From: Microcoleus sp. FACHB-831
GTDB taxonomy: Bacteria; Cyanobacteriota; Cyanobacteriia; Cyanobacteriales; FACHB-T130
Direction of reading: 5' to 3'
DNA length: 64,000 nt
NCBI RefSeq assembly: GCF_014695585.1
Contig: NZ_JACJON010000079.1
Location: 1-64,000 of the forward strand
This document shows, one piece after another, positions 28,889 to 38,251 of the stretch. A program made the position numbers and the translations under genes. Each line of letters starts with the position of its first letter. Positions within the stretch are counted from its first letter, which is position 1. The notes beneath the pieces are model-generated. The model was not told the DNA's origin. It saw nothing but the letters and a program-made list of their open reading frames with translations, and ran no database searches.

Positions 28889-28918
28889 TTAGTTGTTAGA
28901 CTACCAAACAACAACTAA
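28889..28918 (+). repeat. Small hairpin in TTAGTTGTT repeats after the SDR gene
   Basis: TTAGTTGTT (28889-28897) pairs with AACAACTAA (28910-28918). The left arm is part of a tandem TTAGTTG run. It may act as a weak terminator, although there is no T tract. Confidence 0.45.
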
Positions 28919-29056
28919 AAAGTAAGCAGGTAGGGGGAATTAAATAAAATTTTTGCTAGGGGGGAACGCAGGTTAGATTCCCAATCCCCATAGTAAAATT
29001 TAAAATTTATTTCCACAAACCTAGCTACCAACTAACAAGCAATAAATAATAACTCT

Positions 29057-30352
29057 ATGGATTTACTTGAATATCAAGCAAAAGAATTATTTCGAGAAGT
29101 TGGCATACCTGTCTTGCCATCACAACGAATTGACAATGCCAGAGACTTGAAGGGCTTGCAAATTCCCTATCCTGTCGTGATTAAATCCCAGGTGCGTGCA
29201 GGTGGAAGGGGAAGAGCGGGTGGTGTGAGGTTTGCCGAGAATACGATAGATGCGATCGCCGCAGCAAGGACAATCTTTAACTTAGCCATATTGGGCGAAT
29301 ATCCCCAAGTGCTGCTGGCTGAAGCAAAATACAATGCAGATCGCGAATTTTATCTAGCCGTAGTGCTAGATTACGCACAACGTCGCCCAGTCCTGCTAGG
29401 TTCGCCACAAGGAGGCATCAACGTAGAAGCGGTGATGGAACACCTCCAACAAGTCGTGGTCGATCAAGAATTTTCCCCCTTCTATGCGCGTCGTCTAGCA
29501 CTCAAAATGGGGGTCAAGGGAGAGCTGATCGCATCAGTCAGTGAAATTATAGAAAAAATGTACCACCTGTTTGTCCAGAAAGATTTGGAGCTGGTGGAAA
29601 TCAACCCTCTGGGTATCAGCCCCACAGGCGAAGTAATGGCCCTGGATGGTAAAATTACCGCCAACGACGCCGCCTTGGGACGCCATCCAGACTTAGCTTT
29701 AGTGGGCGCAAAAAAAGATACTCAGCAGGATCAAAAATCTTTAAGTTGGAGCCAAGCGGCGAGTGCGTCCAACGACTGCAAGCTAAATTGGCTGAATAGA
29801 GAAGGCAATATTGGGATTCTCTGCAACGGAACTGGTTTGATGATGGCGACTCTGGATTTGCTTTATGAGGCTGGAGCAAAGCCAGCAAATTGTCTGATTT
29901 TGGGTACGAATGCGGAGTGGGATGCGACACCCCACCCAGGAATAGAACAGCTGGAACTATCGCTAGAGCAGGTAAGTGAAGCTAAAGGCGTCAAAGTTGT
30001 GTTGGTGAATATTCTGGGGGGCGCTACATTCTGTGAGAAAGTGACAGGAGTAATTGCAGCTTATCTACAACGAAAAGCGGGTAGAACGCTCAACGGCGAC
30101 GATGGGCGCCACATAGAAGACCAGAAAAAACGGCCACCCAGACGCGATCGCCGGCTAGCGTTTCCCAGTAATATACCGCAATTTGTTGTGCGGATAGTTG
30201 GGGGAAATTCCCAAGCAGAGTCAGTAAAAGACTCTTACGGCGAAGCTAGCGAAAGAGAACAACTTGCTGCAATGCCCGTACACTGGGAGGATAATCTAGA
30301 TTTGGCGATCGCTCAAACCGTTTCTCTGGCTAGATCGACAAAAAACTTATGA
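29057..30352 (+). CDS. Divergent succinyl-CoA synthetase beta-subunit-like (SucC-like) protein
   Basis: The 431-residue protein opens MDLLEYQAKELFREVGIPV and has the ATP-grasp domain with VIKSQVRAGGRGRAGGV and EINPLGISPTGEVMALDGKI (metal and ATP ligands), as in SucC. The C-terminal CoA-ligase domain is unusual. Where SucC has LDVGGGAT it has LILGTNAEWDA, and NIFGG is NILGG. An extra charged loop lies near KRPPRRDRR. It is followed 97 bases later by a SucD-like gene that lacks the catalytic residues. It is therefore likely a paralog of the true enzyme, not proven to be succinate-specific. Confidence 0.75.
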   Translation: MDLLEYQAKELFREVGIPVLPSQRIDNARDLKGLQIPYPVVIKSQVRAGGRGRAGGVRFAENTIDAIAAARTIFNLAILGEYPQVLLAEAKYNADREFYLAVVLDYAQRRPVLLGSPQGGINVEAVMEHLQQVVVDQEFSPFYARRLALKMGVKGELIASVSEIIEKMYHLFVQKDLELVEINPLGISPTGEVMALDGKITANDAALGRHPDLALVGAKKDTQQDQKSLSWSQAASASNDCKLNWLNREGNIGILCNGTGLMMATLDLLYEAGAKPANCLILGTNAEWDATPHPGIEQLELSLEQVSEAKGVKVVLVNILGGATFCEKVTGVIAAYLQRKAGRTLNGDDGRHIEDQKKRPPRRDRRLAFPSNIPQFVVRIVGGNSQAESVKDSYGEASEREQLAAMPVHWEDNLDLAIAQTVSLARSTKNL

Positions 30353-30449
30353 TTCAATTCCCTGCGCCAATATTTAACAGCTATGTGCCCCATAGCCCCT
30401 TCACCAGATACCATACAGTTAGGATAAGTGTGGCAACCGAATTAAAAAA

Positions 30450-31343
30450 TTGCTATTAACGCCAGAAAGTAAAGTAATCATACAGGGCATCACAGAACCG
30501 CTGGGTTCACTATACGCTGCCCAAATGAAAGCCTATGGTACAAATATCGTCGCTGGTATCAGTGCCGGACACAGCGGACAATTTGTGCATGGCATCCCCG
30601 TTTTCGATCTCGTAGAACAGGCACTGCCTGCTGTAGGAGCAGTTGACAGTACAATTATCTTCGTGCAGCCTTACTCAGCATTGGATGCAGCACTAGAAGC
30701 AATTGCCGCTGGCATTAAGCAGATTATCCTGACTACAATTGGTATTCCCCCCCTGGATATGGTTTGCCTGCTCAGGAAGGCAGAGGCCACTAAAACCATC
30801 GTCCTGGGGCCAGGTAGTGCTGGGATTATTATCCCTGGAAAACTTTTGCTTGGCACTCACGAAAGTGAATTTTACACCCCAGGCCACATCGGAATTATTA
30901 GCCGTAGTGGGAAACCCCTTACTGGGGAAGTAGCCCTAGCGTTAACTAAAGCTGGGTTGGGGCAGTCCATTGGAGTCAGCTTGGGCAATGACGCGATTGT
31001 AGGTGCTTCTTTTGTGCAATGGCTGCAATTTTTAGCTGAAGATAAACATACCAAGGCGATCGTTTGGGTTGGGCAGACAGGCGGGGGGGGCGAAGAAGCA
31101 GCAGCGGAATACATTGCCAAAGCTGTGGATAAACCTGTAGTTGTCTATATCGCCGGACGACATACACCAGTAGACAAAGTTTTGGGCGATGCTGGTGCGA
31201 TAATTGTTTCGCAGTTATCAGGGCCAGTGACTTACTCAGGTACGGCAAGCCGCAAAATTGCCGCCTTCGAGCAAGCAAAAATCCCAGTAGCAGAGCGCCC
31301 TTCCCAAATTCCAGACCTGGTGAAAAAGGCGCTCAAAAAGTAA
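30450..31343 (+). CDS. Divergent succinyl-CoA synthetase alpha-subunit-like (SucD-like) protein lacking the catalytic His
   Basis: The 297-residue protein aligns by eye with SucD along its length: VIIQGITEPLGS, a CoA-binding Rossmann part, GPGSAGIIIPG, and GIISRSGKPLTGEVALAL. The phospho-accepting His of SucD (MGHAGAI) is Asp247 here (VLGDAGAII, codon GAT at 31188-31190). The helper Glu (GEIGG) is Gln209 (VGQTGG). Phosphoryl transfer by the normal route should not work. The start is TTG at 30450, the only start codon near the family N-terminus. It forms a pair with the SucC-like gene upstream. Confidence 0.75.
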   Translation: MLLTPESKVIIQGITEPLGSLYAAQMKAYGTNIVAGISAGHSGQFVHGIPVFDLVEQALPAVGAVDSTIIFVQPYSALDAALEAIAAGIKQIILTTIGIPPLDMVCLLRKAEATKTIVLGPGSAGIIIPGKLLLGTHESEFYTPGHIGIISRSGKPLTGEVALALTKAGLGQSIGVSLGNDAIVGASFVQWLQFLAEDKHTKAIVWVGQTGGGGEEAAAEYIAKAVDKPVVVYIAGRHTPVDKVLGDAGAIIVSQLSGPVTYSGTASRKIAAFEQAKIPVAERPSQIPDLVKKALKK

Positions 31344-31360
31344 ATGGCTACTAATTGCTA

Positions 31361-31403
31361 AAAGTTTTGAGTTTTGAGTGATTAATTCAAAACTCAAAAC
31401 TTT
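31361..31403. terminator. 17-bp perfect hairpin between convergent genes
   Basis: Arms 31361-31377 and 31387-31403 (AAAGTTTTGAGTTTTGA and its complement) flank a 9-base loop. It lies between the SucD-like gene and the converging permease operon and suits both directions. Confidence 0.75.
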
Positions 31404-31410
31404 CGTCTTT

Positions 31411-33138
31411 TTAGCTGGCAGGCAAAGAACGACGGCCAGCTAATATTGCTTTCGATTCAGACTCGCCAGCGAGTCGCAGCTGTCGAGTTGTCTGAATATT
31501 CAACAACGCGAAACCGAGCCACTGACCTAATACCGTCATAATAATGGTTGTCGCTCCTGCGTGTTCTACAGCTCCCCAAGGGAGAGCAGATAACAACCAC
31601 AAAGCAGGCATCGTGTCAGTTGAGATAGATAGCATACCGCAGATTATCGGTGGCAAGAACATCAATCCAGCAACCGTAGCGATCGCCCACACAGCGCGTT
31701 TTGGCGTCTTCATAAACAGCATTAGCTGGGCGATGCTGGCGTAAATCAAGAGTGAGTTTACGCTCAAGAGCCACGCCAAAATGGCGGACATCTTATTATC
31801 TTGGGTAGGCCAAATCAGAATCCAAGGCAGCAACATTGTAGATGCGATCGCCAGATTCAACCCAATTGCTACAACTGAAGGGCTTTTTTCACCCCAAATC
31901 AAATCTTTCCACGAGGAAGGCAAGTTTAAAAACCCAAAAATACCTTTTGTCTTGGTATTTTTTACTTTTCTGTACCGTGCCCAATCTTGCAAAGCTTGGC
32001 GGTGAGGCGACAAAGCTGCCATTAATGTTAAAAACAAACCTTGGTTAAAGGCCAGCAGCCAGATAAAATTCTTGAACCACCCGTCTGTATAACCATCACT
32101 AAGCACTATTGGCTGGGCGAATCCGAGAAACACCACCTCAAAGCAAGCCACTAGAGCATAACTTTGCCCTTTGCTCAACAGTGTAGAAGTGGGATTGGGA
32201 AAGCGTCGCTTTAGAGCCTGCCAAACCCAGTAGGTGCAAACTGTATAATTCACTAGCAGCAAACTCACAGCACCTATAGCACTGGCACCTACAGGTAGGT
32301 TAAACCATCGCAACATTTCTAAATTGGCATAAGGAAAATAATTCTTTGCCGCTTCTAACGTTGACGAAACTGGAAAAACTACATAGGGACGTATAAAAGA
32401 GGGACTAAACAGAGTCAACCAATCTACAGCAGTATGGGTGACTACGCCGGAGTAGTAAGGCATCAGTTTCGAGCAACTGATGCCCAGGTAAATTAATACC
32501 AAGCTACTCCCCAAGAAAGCTTGAAACCCACTTAAAACGGCGCTAACCAAACCAAACAGCAGTGAGGCGCTGTAGAAAAACGCACAACTGGCAATTTGGA
32601 CGACGTAGAAGCTTAAAATCAGACCAAGGGGAATTTGGGCAGTCAGGCCAGCCCATAAGTTTAGAGGAACAGCCAAAAGCACTACTGCATACAGCACAAT
32701 TGGCACTCCCAGCAGTTTCCCAGTCAAGATGCTTACTGTGGACTGGGGGCTGAGGCGAAGGAAGTTGAGCGTACCGCGACGTTCTTCATTCGCTAGGTCG
32801 CCGATTAGCATATACGTCCCACCTACTAACAAGGCGAAGATGCTAACAAGGCCGAGCGATAAGAATAGATCTAACGACCAGAGCTGCCAGTTAATTTCAA
32901 AATTTCCAGCCACATCTATGAGGCATTGTTGGCCGTTGCCCGTACAGAATCTATTGTAGGTTGTCACGGAACTACTCTCACCGGGCAGTTGGTTCCAGAA
33001 AATAAACAACAGTAACATTTGACCCAGAAGGGACATACCACCTGCGATCGCTATGTTACGGAAATTGAGGCGTCCTTTGATTTCTCGCAATAGTTGCGGA
33101 TTCCAGTCGCCCACTCGGTCTATCCAATTTAGTTCCAT
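31411..33138 (-). CDS. ABC transporter permease, copy 4 of the array
   Basis: The 575-residue polytopic protein starts near MELNWIDRVGDWNPQLLREIKG and shares its layout with the three genes upstream. Shared segments are the opening GDWNPQLxRExKGRL, ERRGTLNFLRLSPQS followed by a membrane helix GKLLGVPI, a middle LSPHRQALQDWARYR, WGEKSPSVVAIGLNLAIA, and the end TTRQLRLAGES. About ten to twelve hydrophobic helices are present. It is the last gene of the ATPase-led operon. Substrate is unknown. Confidence 0.85.
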   Translation of the reverse strand: MELNWIDRVGDWNPQLLREIKGRLNFRNIAIAGGMSLLGQMLLLFIFWNQLPGESSSVTTYNRFCTGNGQQCLIDVAGNFEINWQLWSLDLFLSLGLVSIFALLVGGTYMLIGDLANEERRGTLNFLRLSPQSTVSILTGKLLGVPIVLYAVVLLAVPLNLWAGLTAQIPLGLILSFYVVQIASCAFFYSASLLFGLVSAVLSGFQAFLGSSLVLIYLGISCSKLMPYYSGVVTHTAVDWLTLFSPSFIRPYVVFPVSSTLEAAKNYFPYANLEMLRWFNLPVGASAIGAVSLLLVNYTVCTYWVWQALKRRFPNPTSTLLSKGQSYALVACFEVVFLGFAQPIVLSDGYTDGWFKNFIWLLAFNQGLFLTLMAALSPHRQALQDWARYRKVKNTKTKGIFGFLNLPSSWKDLIWGEKSPSVVAIGLNLAIASTMLLPWILIWPTQDNKMSAILAWLLSVNSLLIYASIAQLMLFMKTPKRAVWAIATVAGLMFLPPIICGMLSISTDTMPALWLLSALPWGAVEHAGATTIIMTVLGQWLGFALLNIQTTRQLRLAGESESKAILAGRRSLPAS

Positions 33139-33170
33139 AATTTTGATTTTTTAGCTTCGGCAGGAAGAAA

Positions 33171-33204
33171 ATTATGAATTATGAAAAGTTTCATAATTCA
33201 TAAT
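33171..33204. repeat. 16-bp perfect hairpin in the permease operon
   Basis: ATTATGAATTATGAAA (33171-33186) and its exact complement (33189-33204) flank two bases. It lies between permease copies 3 and 4 and may act in transcript processing or attenuation. Confidence 0.6.
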
Positions 33205-33224
33205 TCATAATTTCTCCATACTCA

Positions 33225-34931
33225 CTATACTGAGCGCTGACCGGAACGTGCTGAGTGTTCCATTAAGGCTTTGGTAGCAGACTCACCAGCAAGCCGCAGT
33301 TGTCGCGTTGTCTGGATGTTCAACAAGGCGAGCATCAGCCACTGACTCATGACGGTCATAATAACTGTTGTCGAGGTGGCTTCTTTTACAGCAGCCCAAG
33401 GGAAGGCAGAAAAAAGCCATACAGCAGCCACTTTCTCAGGCGACAGCGACAGCAAGCCAAAGATTATTGGTGGCAAGACAATCAATGCGGTTACTGTAGT
33501 AGCAGCCCATAGCGCCCGTTTTTGCGTCTGCATAAATAGCATGAGCTGGGCGATGCTGGCGTAAATTAAGAATAAATTTACACTCAGCAACAACGCTACA
33601 AGCGCTTGGATGCCGCGTTGACCAGGCCAAGTCGATATCCAGGGCACTAACATTGAGACAGCGATCGCTAGATTCAATCCCACTGCCACGAGAGCCGGAC
33701 TTTTTTCACCCCATACTAAATTTTGCAACCTACTAACCAGCCGGGAAGACTTCCTCTCGCGCCGATAGCGTGCCCAATCTTGTAGCGCTTGGCGGTGAGG
33801 CGACAAAGCCGCCATTAAAAAGGCAAACAAAAACAGGTTTAAAACCAGTATGTAAGTGAAGTTATTGAATAACTCGTTTACCCGATCGTGCCCTGTTCTG
33901 GTTTGTAGGGCAAATCCAAGAATCAACACTTCAAAACAAGCCGTTAGGGAATAACTTTGCCGCTTGCTGAGTAAGGTAGCGCTGGGGTTGTGGAAACAAC
34001 GCTTCAGCGCTTGCCACGCTAAGTATGCCCACAAGCCGCAGTTGAGCGCACTAAAGCTAGCCATGCTCCAAAAACTAGCACCTATTGGCAGGTTAAACCA
34101 TGTCAACTTTGATAGCTGAGAAAATGCCGAGTAAGTTTCTGTTACTGGAATGCTGGCATTCATCAGGTATGGCAGCAAAGCCAAGGGAGAGAACAGATGC
34201 AGCCAGTCTCCTGAAGTATTGCTGAGTGCCGATCCTCCGCCCATCGTCAAGGCTGTCAAGATGTACAGCAATAACAGCATCGCACCGCTGCCCAACCAAG
34301 CTTGAAATCCGCCTATTCCAGCACTGACCAAGCCGTAGATCAGGGCGATGCTGTAGAAGCAGGCGCAACTGGCCGCTACAACACCGTAGAAGCCCAAAAT
34401 CATATTCGCAGGAATTTCAGCCTGAAAGGCAGCCCATAAATGCAAAGGCAGAGCTAGGGCAGCAACCAGATAAAGTAGAATCGGCACGCCTAGTAGTTTG
34501 CCGCTCAAAACGCTGGTTGTAGACTGGGGGCTGAGACGAATAAAGTTGAGCGTGCCGCGTTGTTCTTCCCGCGACAAGTCGCTAATCAGCAGATGCGTGC
34601 CGACTACCAACAACGCTATAAAGCCAAAGATACTCAGCCAGACAAATACATCTAACCACCACTGCTGCCAGTTAACGGGAAAATGGCCCAAAGCATCTCG
34701 GACGCACTCGCCGTACTGGCTAGAGCGGGTTAGACAATATTTGCTGTAGACGCTAGACGCAGTAGCATCATCAGAAGGCAACTGAGATGCGAAGCTCATC
34801 AGCAGTAGCAACTGCCCTAGCAAGGAGATAGGCAACGCAATTAGTAAGTTGCGCGGCCTAAGTCGCCCTTTCAGTTCTCTCAACAGTTGGGGATTCCAGT
34901 CTCCCAACTTGTCTAGCGGGGCTATAGTCAT
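33225..34931 (-). CDS. ABC transporter permease, copy 3 of the array
   Basis: The 568-residue product begins MTIAPLDKLGDWNPQLLRELKG and is the closest relative of the 31411-33138 product: the same EQRGTLNFIRLSPQSTTSVLSGKLLGVPILLYL, LSPHRQALQDWARYRRER, WGEKSPALVAVGLNLAIAVSMLVPW and TTRQLRLAGESATKAL. The first periplasmic loop has a Cys pair (YCLTRSSQYGEC). It is multi-spanning throughout, with the conserved cytoplasmic GTLNF loop before helix 3. It is probably co-transcribed with its neighbours. Confidence 0.85.
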   Translation of the reverse strand: MTIAPLDKLGDWNPQLLRELKGRLRPRNLLIALPISLLGQLLLLMSFASQLPSDDATASSVYSKYCLTRSSQYGECVRDALGHFPVNWQQWWLDVFVWLSIFGFIALLVVGTHLLISDLSREEQRGTLNFIRLSPQSTTSVLSGKLLGVPILLYLVAALALPLHLWAAFQAEIPANMILGFYGVVAASCACFYSIALIYGLVSAGIGGFQAWLGSGAMLLLLYILTALTMGGGSALSNTSGDWLHLFSPLALLPYLMNASIPVTETYSAFSQLSKLTWFNLPIGASFWSMASFSALNCGLWAYLAWQALKRCFHNPSATLLSKRQSYSLTACFEVLILGFALQTRTGHDRVNELFNNFTYILVLNLFLFAFLMAALSPHRQALQDWARYRRERKSSRLVSRLQNLVWGEKSPALVAVGLNLAIAVSMLVPWISTWPGQRGIQALVALLLSVNLFLIYASIAQLMLFMQTQKRALWAATTVTALIVLPPIIFGLLSLSPEKVAAVWLFSAFPWAAVKEATSTTVIMTVMSQWLMLALLNIQTTRQLRLAGESATKALMEHSARSGQRSV

Positions 34932-35068
34932 GAGATTTTTCCTTAATTACAAAGGGGGTTGGGGATGGGGCATCGGGCATGGGGCATAGAGTTATAAGTT
35001 ATTAATTCAAAAGGTGCTACTTGGCTACGCTAACAAAACTCAAAACTCTCCCATTCCCTATTTCTAAC

Positions 35069-36550
35069 TCAAGCTTCCCTGGGCAAAGACTGCCGACCGT
35101 TTAGCAATGCTTTAGTGGTAGACTCGCCAGCCAGCCGCAATTGTTGATTTAATTTGAAGCTCAATAACACCAGTATGCTCCACTGACTCAGGAGTGCGAC
35201 AAAAATTGTCGTAGGCGTGAAGTCTGTGCCGATCGCTGGAGATAGTGTAAACAGCCACAATACAAATTGTTGTTCTGGTGAAACCGACAACACGGTGGCA
35301 ACTATCGGGGGTAGAGCGATCGCCAATCCTACTGCACCCACTGCCCAGAACATCGGATTTTTTGCTTTCGTTAAGAGAATTAATTGAGCGATCGCGGCGT
35401 AGATGATTATTAAACTCGCAAAGCAGAGCAAGCTTAAAATTGCTGTAGTTTTATCATCTAATTCAGCACCCGACAATAAAATCCCGGGAATTTGGGGAAG
35501 TAAGGCGATTGCCAGATTGATTGCGATCGCTACCATTGCTGGACTCTTTTCACCCCATATCCATTCCTGCCTACTTTTTATGTTTTTGTAGCGTGCCCAA
35601 TCTTTCAATGCCTGACGCCCTGGAGACAACAAAGCAATCAGAATTAAGAAAAATATAGAATTTACGCTAAACGCCAAGGTAGAAAACCCAAATTGTTCGT
35701 TATCTGGAACTACAAACCCTAGCAGCCAAATTTGCAAAATAGCGCCTACCCAATAACTTTGTTTTTTGCTCAAAAGCGTGGCATTCGGGTTACGAAACCG
35801 ACGCTTTATGCCTTGCCAAATCCAGTAATTTGCAACGCCTATTGTGCCTAGCGTCCATAGATACAAAAGCAGCGGCTGAGAGCCTATAGGCAAGAATAAC
35901 CAATGCCAGTTTGCCGAACTATACCACCGATATTTAGTAGCTTCAAGAAAGTTGGTGTAAGGCGACGCCAACGTGAATGCTAAAACGCTGCCTAACAGGG
36001 GTAAGGCTTGACTGCCGCGGTAAGATGCGCCTATTAATGCAATCAAGACGGCAGTACTGTAGAACAGAAAACAAGCTGCACCCCAGTGGATATATAAAGC
36101 TACGATCATTCCAAAAGAAACATCAATCTCTAGACCATGAAAACAGTTTATTGGGAGTGCTAGGGCTATCGCCAAATATAGTAATATCGGCACTCCCACT
36201 ATTTTTCCCATCAAAATACTTTGGCTAGATTCAGGACTAAGCTTGATCAAATTAAGCGTCCCTCTACGCTCTTCTTTAACCAGATCGCTCATTATCATGT
36301 AGACGCCGCCGACTATCATTAATGTGGGCAATATCCAGTTGAGATCTTGCCAAAACATATGAAACCACCACAATTCCTGGGGCTGGCTCGAATCGCTCCC
36401 CTTATGGATGTACCATTCGAACACTATGCCTTGACACGCCAAGGAACCAACAATTGTAAAAAAAATGTTGCGGCACGTGAGTCTGCCTTTGAGTTCGCGG
36501 TATAGTTGCGTGTTCCAGTCACCAATTCCCTTTAAGAATGGTACGCTCAT
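35069..36550 (-). CDS. ABC transporter permease, copy 2 of the array
   Basis: From ATG 36550 (MSVPFLKGIGDWNTQLYRELKG) the product is 493 residues, the shortest copy. An in-frame ATG at 36601 would place 17 extra residues before the family N-terminus. It keeps ERRGTLNLIKLSPESSQSILMGKIVGVPILLYLAIALALPI, LSPGRQALKDWARYKN, WGEKSPAMVAIAINLAIA and QLRLAGESTTKALLNGRQSLP. It resembles copy 1 more than copies 3 and 4 (SSQSI in place of STTSV, SPGRQ in place of SPHRQ), which points to two rounds of duplication. Confidence 0.83.
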   Translation of the reverse strand: MSVPFLKGIGDWNTQLYRELKGRLTCRNIFFTIVGSLACQGIVFEWYIHKGSDSSQPQELWWFHMFWQDLNWILPTLMIVGGVYMIMSDLVKEERRGTLNLIKLSPESSQSILMGKIVGVPILLYLAIALALPINCFHGLEIDVSFGMIVALYIHWGAACFLFYSTAVLIALIGASYRGSQALPLLGSVLAFTLASPYTNFLEATKYRWYSSANWHWLFLPIGSQPLLLYLWTLGTIGVANYWIWQGIKRRFRNPNATLLSKKQSYWVGAILQIWLLGFVVPDNEQFGFSTLAFSVNSIFFLILIALLSPGRQALKDWARYKNIKSRQEWIWGEKSPAMVAIAINLAIALLPQIPGILLSGAELDDKTTAILSLLCFASLIIIYAAIAQLILLTKAKNPMFWAVGAVGLAIALPPIVATVLSVSPEQQFVLWLFTLSPAIGTDFTPTTIFVALLSQWSILVLLSFKLNQQLRLAGESTTKALLNGRQSLPREA

Positions 36551-36609
36551 CGATGTTTTCCCTTTGTAAAAATTTTGTAATCGGGAAGGCATTGCCCACA
36601 ATAGTGCTA

Positions 36610-38169
36610 TTACCTATTTCCTGCTAGCAGTGCTTTGGTATCAGACGCACCAATTCGTCGCATTTGCCGCGTTAGTTGCAAGGTTAACAAGGCAAAAATT
36701 CCCCAGTGGCTCAATATTCCTAGAAAAACGGCTGTCATGCTTGCGTGTTGCAAACCGATTGCTGGAACAGCTGTAAACAACCATAGCAAAGGGCTTTTTT
36801 CAGGGGTAAGAGATAGGGACAGTAATGTAAGCGGGGGTAAAAAGATCGCGGCTAATGCGACAGAGGCATAGAGATTCTGCTTCTGAGTTTTTATCAACAT
36901 CATCAGGGAGCAGATGGCTGACAAAATCAAAATAATATTGCTTGTCAGCAGCAAAGATAGTATAGCCTTGGGAATGGTGAAGCTGGCATTCCACTCATGT
37001 TGAGGCAAGAGTAAAATCCAAGGTATCCAGATGACAGCGCAGATGAGTAGGTTAATAGCGATCGCTACTACTGCCGGACTCTTTTCCGCCCAGATTAAAT
37101 CTTGTACGAGGGAAGAACCCAAAACAGCAGAAAGATTTCTTTTTTGTTTTGCATTTTTACTTTCTACTTTTCTGTACCGTGTCCAATCTTGCAATGCCTG
37201 ACGCCCTGGAGACAAAGCAGAGATTAAAACTAAGAACATTACAGGATTTATAGCGAACAGGAAGGCAAAACCTATACTTATTCGAGGATCTAGTTCACCT
37301 GAGCTTAATCCTGGCAGCACAAACCCTACCAGCCAAAGTTGAAAAGAAGCGACTAACAGATAACTTTGTTTCTTGCTAATAAGCGTAGAGTTGGGGTTGC
37401 GGAAACGACGATTTATGGCTTGCCAAACCCAGTAAGTCGCAGCGCTAAAAGTACACACGAGCCATCCATAACCAAGCGGCGGTAAAAAGCCTATAGGCAA
37501 GAAGAACCAATGCAAGCCGACCACTACATACTTCCAGTCGGGACTATCGAAGATAAAGCTAAGAAAGCTGATGTAAGGCAATCCCAACATTAAAGCTAAA
37601 CTACTGCCTGCTGGAGCTAAAGCTTGATTGTTACCTTGAGCTGCGCCTAGTAATGTTATTAGGATGGCAGCACTGTAGAACAGACAACAAGCTGCACCCC
37701 AAAGTGTATATAAAGCCGCGATCGCTACCAAATGAATACCAGCAACTAATCCAGAAATGCAATGCAAAGGCAGCGCTAAAGCGATCGCTAAATATAGCAA
37801 TATCGGCACTCCTAGCGCTTTCCCGCACAAAATGCTTTGGCTAGATTGCGGACTCAATCTGACAAAATTAAGCGTACCTCGACGCTCTTCTTTAGCTAAA
37901 TCGTTAATTATCATGTAGACGCCGCCGACTAACAGTAATGCGGGCAGCATCCAGTTTAGAATTTGCCACAAACCCTGCCAGCGAATCTCCCATTCCAGGT
38001 TGTCGCTAGCTCCAATGAAGGATTCACTACACAATCCGACCAAAATGAATTGGCAAGCAAAGGAGCCAAAACCTGTAATTAAAATGTTGCGGCGTTTGAG
38101 TTGCCCTTTGAACTCCCGAAACATCTGCGGATTCCACTCACCCGCCCGCTCTATCAAATTCAGACGCAT
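36610..38169 (-). CDS. ABC transporter permease, copy 1 of the array
   Basis: The 519-residue product opens MRLNLIERAGEWNPQMFREFKG and carries ERRGTLNFVRLSPQSSQSILCGKALGVPILLYL, LSPGRQALQDWTRYRKVES, WAEKSPAVVAIAINLLI and QLTRQMRRIGASDTKALLAG. It is the first permease after the ATPase gene, 82 bases downstream, with a hairpin in between. It has about ten to twelve membrane helices and no substrate-binding domain, as in exporters of the NatB/ABC-2 kind. Confidence 0.84.
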   Translation of the reverse strand: MRLNLIERAGEWNPQMFREFKGQLKRRNILITGFGSFACQFILVGLCSESFIGASDNLEWEIRWQGLWQILNWMLPALLLVGGVYMIINDLAKEERRGTLNFVRLSPQSSQSILCGKALGVPILLYLAIALALPLHCISGLVAGIHLVAIAALYTLWGAACCLFYSAAILITLLGAAQGNNQALAPAGSSLALMLGLPYISFLSFIFDSPDWKYVVVGLHWFFLPIGFLPPLGYGWLVCTFSAATYWVWQAINRRFRNPNSTLISKKQSYLLVASFQLWLVGFVLPGLSSGELDPRISIGFAFLFAINPVMFLVLISALSPGRQALQDWTRYRKVESKNAKQKRNLSAVLGSSLVQDLIWAEKSPAVVAIAINLLICAVIWIPWILLLPQHEWNASFTIPKAILSLLLTSNIILILSAICSLMMLIKTQKQNLYASVALAAIFLPPLTLLSLSLTPEKSPLLWLFTAVPAIGLQHASMTAVFLGILSHWGIFALLTLQLTRQMRRIGASDTKALLAGNR

Positions 38170-38201
38170 AAAAATTAATCTCCAAAATTAAGGTTGTTTT
38201 G

Positions 38202-38238
38202 GATTTTAGATTTTGGATTAGTTTTGAAATCTAAAATC
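38202..38238. repeat. GATTTTAGATTT inverted repeat between ATPase and first permease
   Basis: GATTTTAGATTT (38202-38213) and AAATCTAAAATC (38227-38238) are perfect complements. It is the same repeat family as at 11906-11957 and as the translated copy at 1944-1991. Confidence 0.65.
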
Positions 38239-38251
38239 TAAAATCTGAAAT

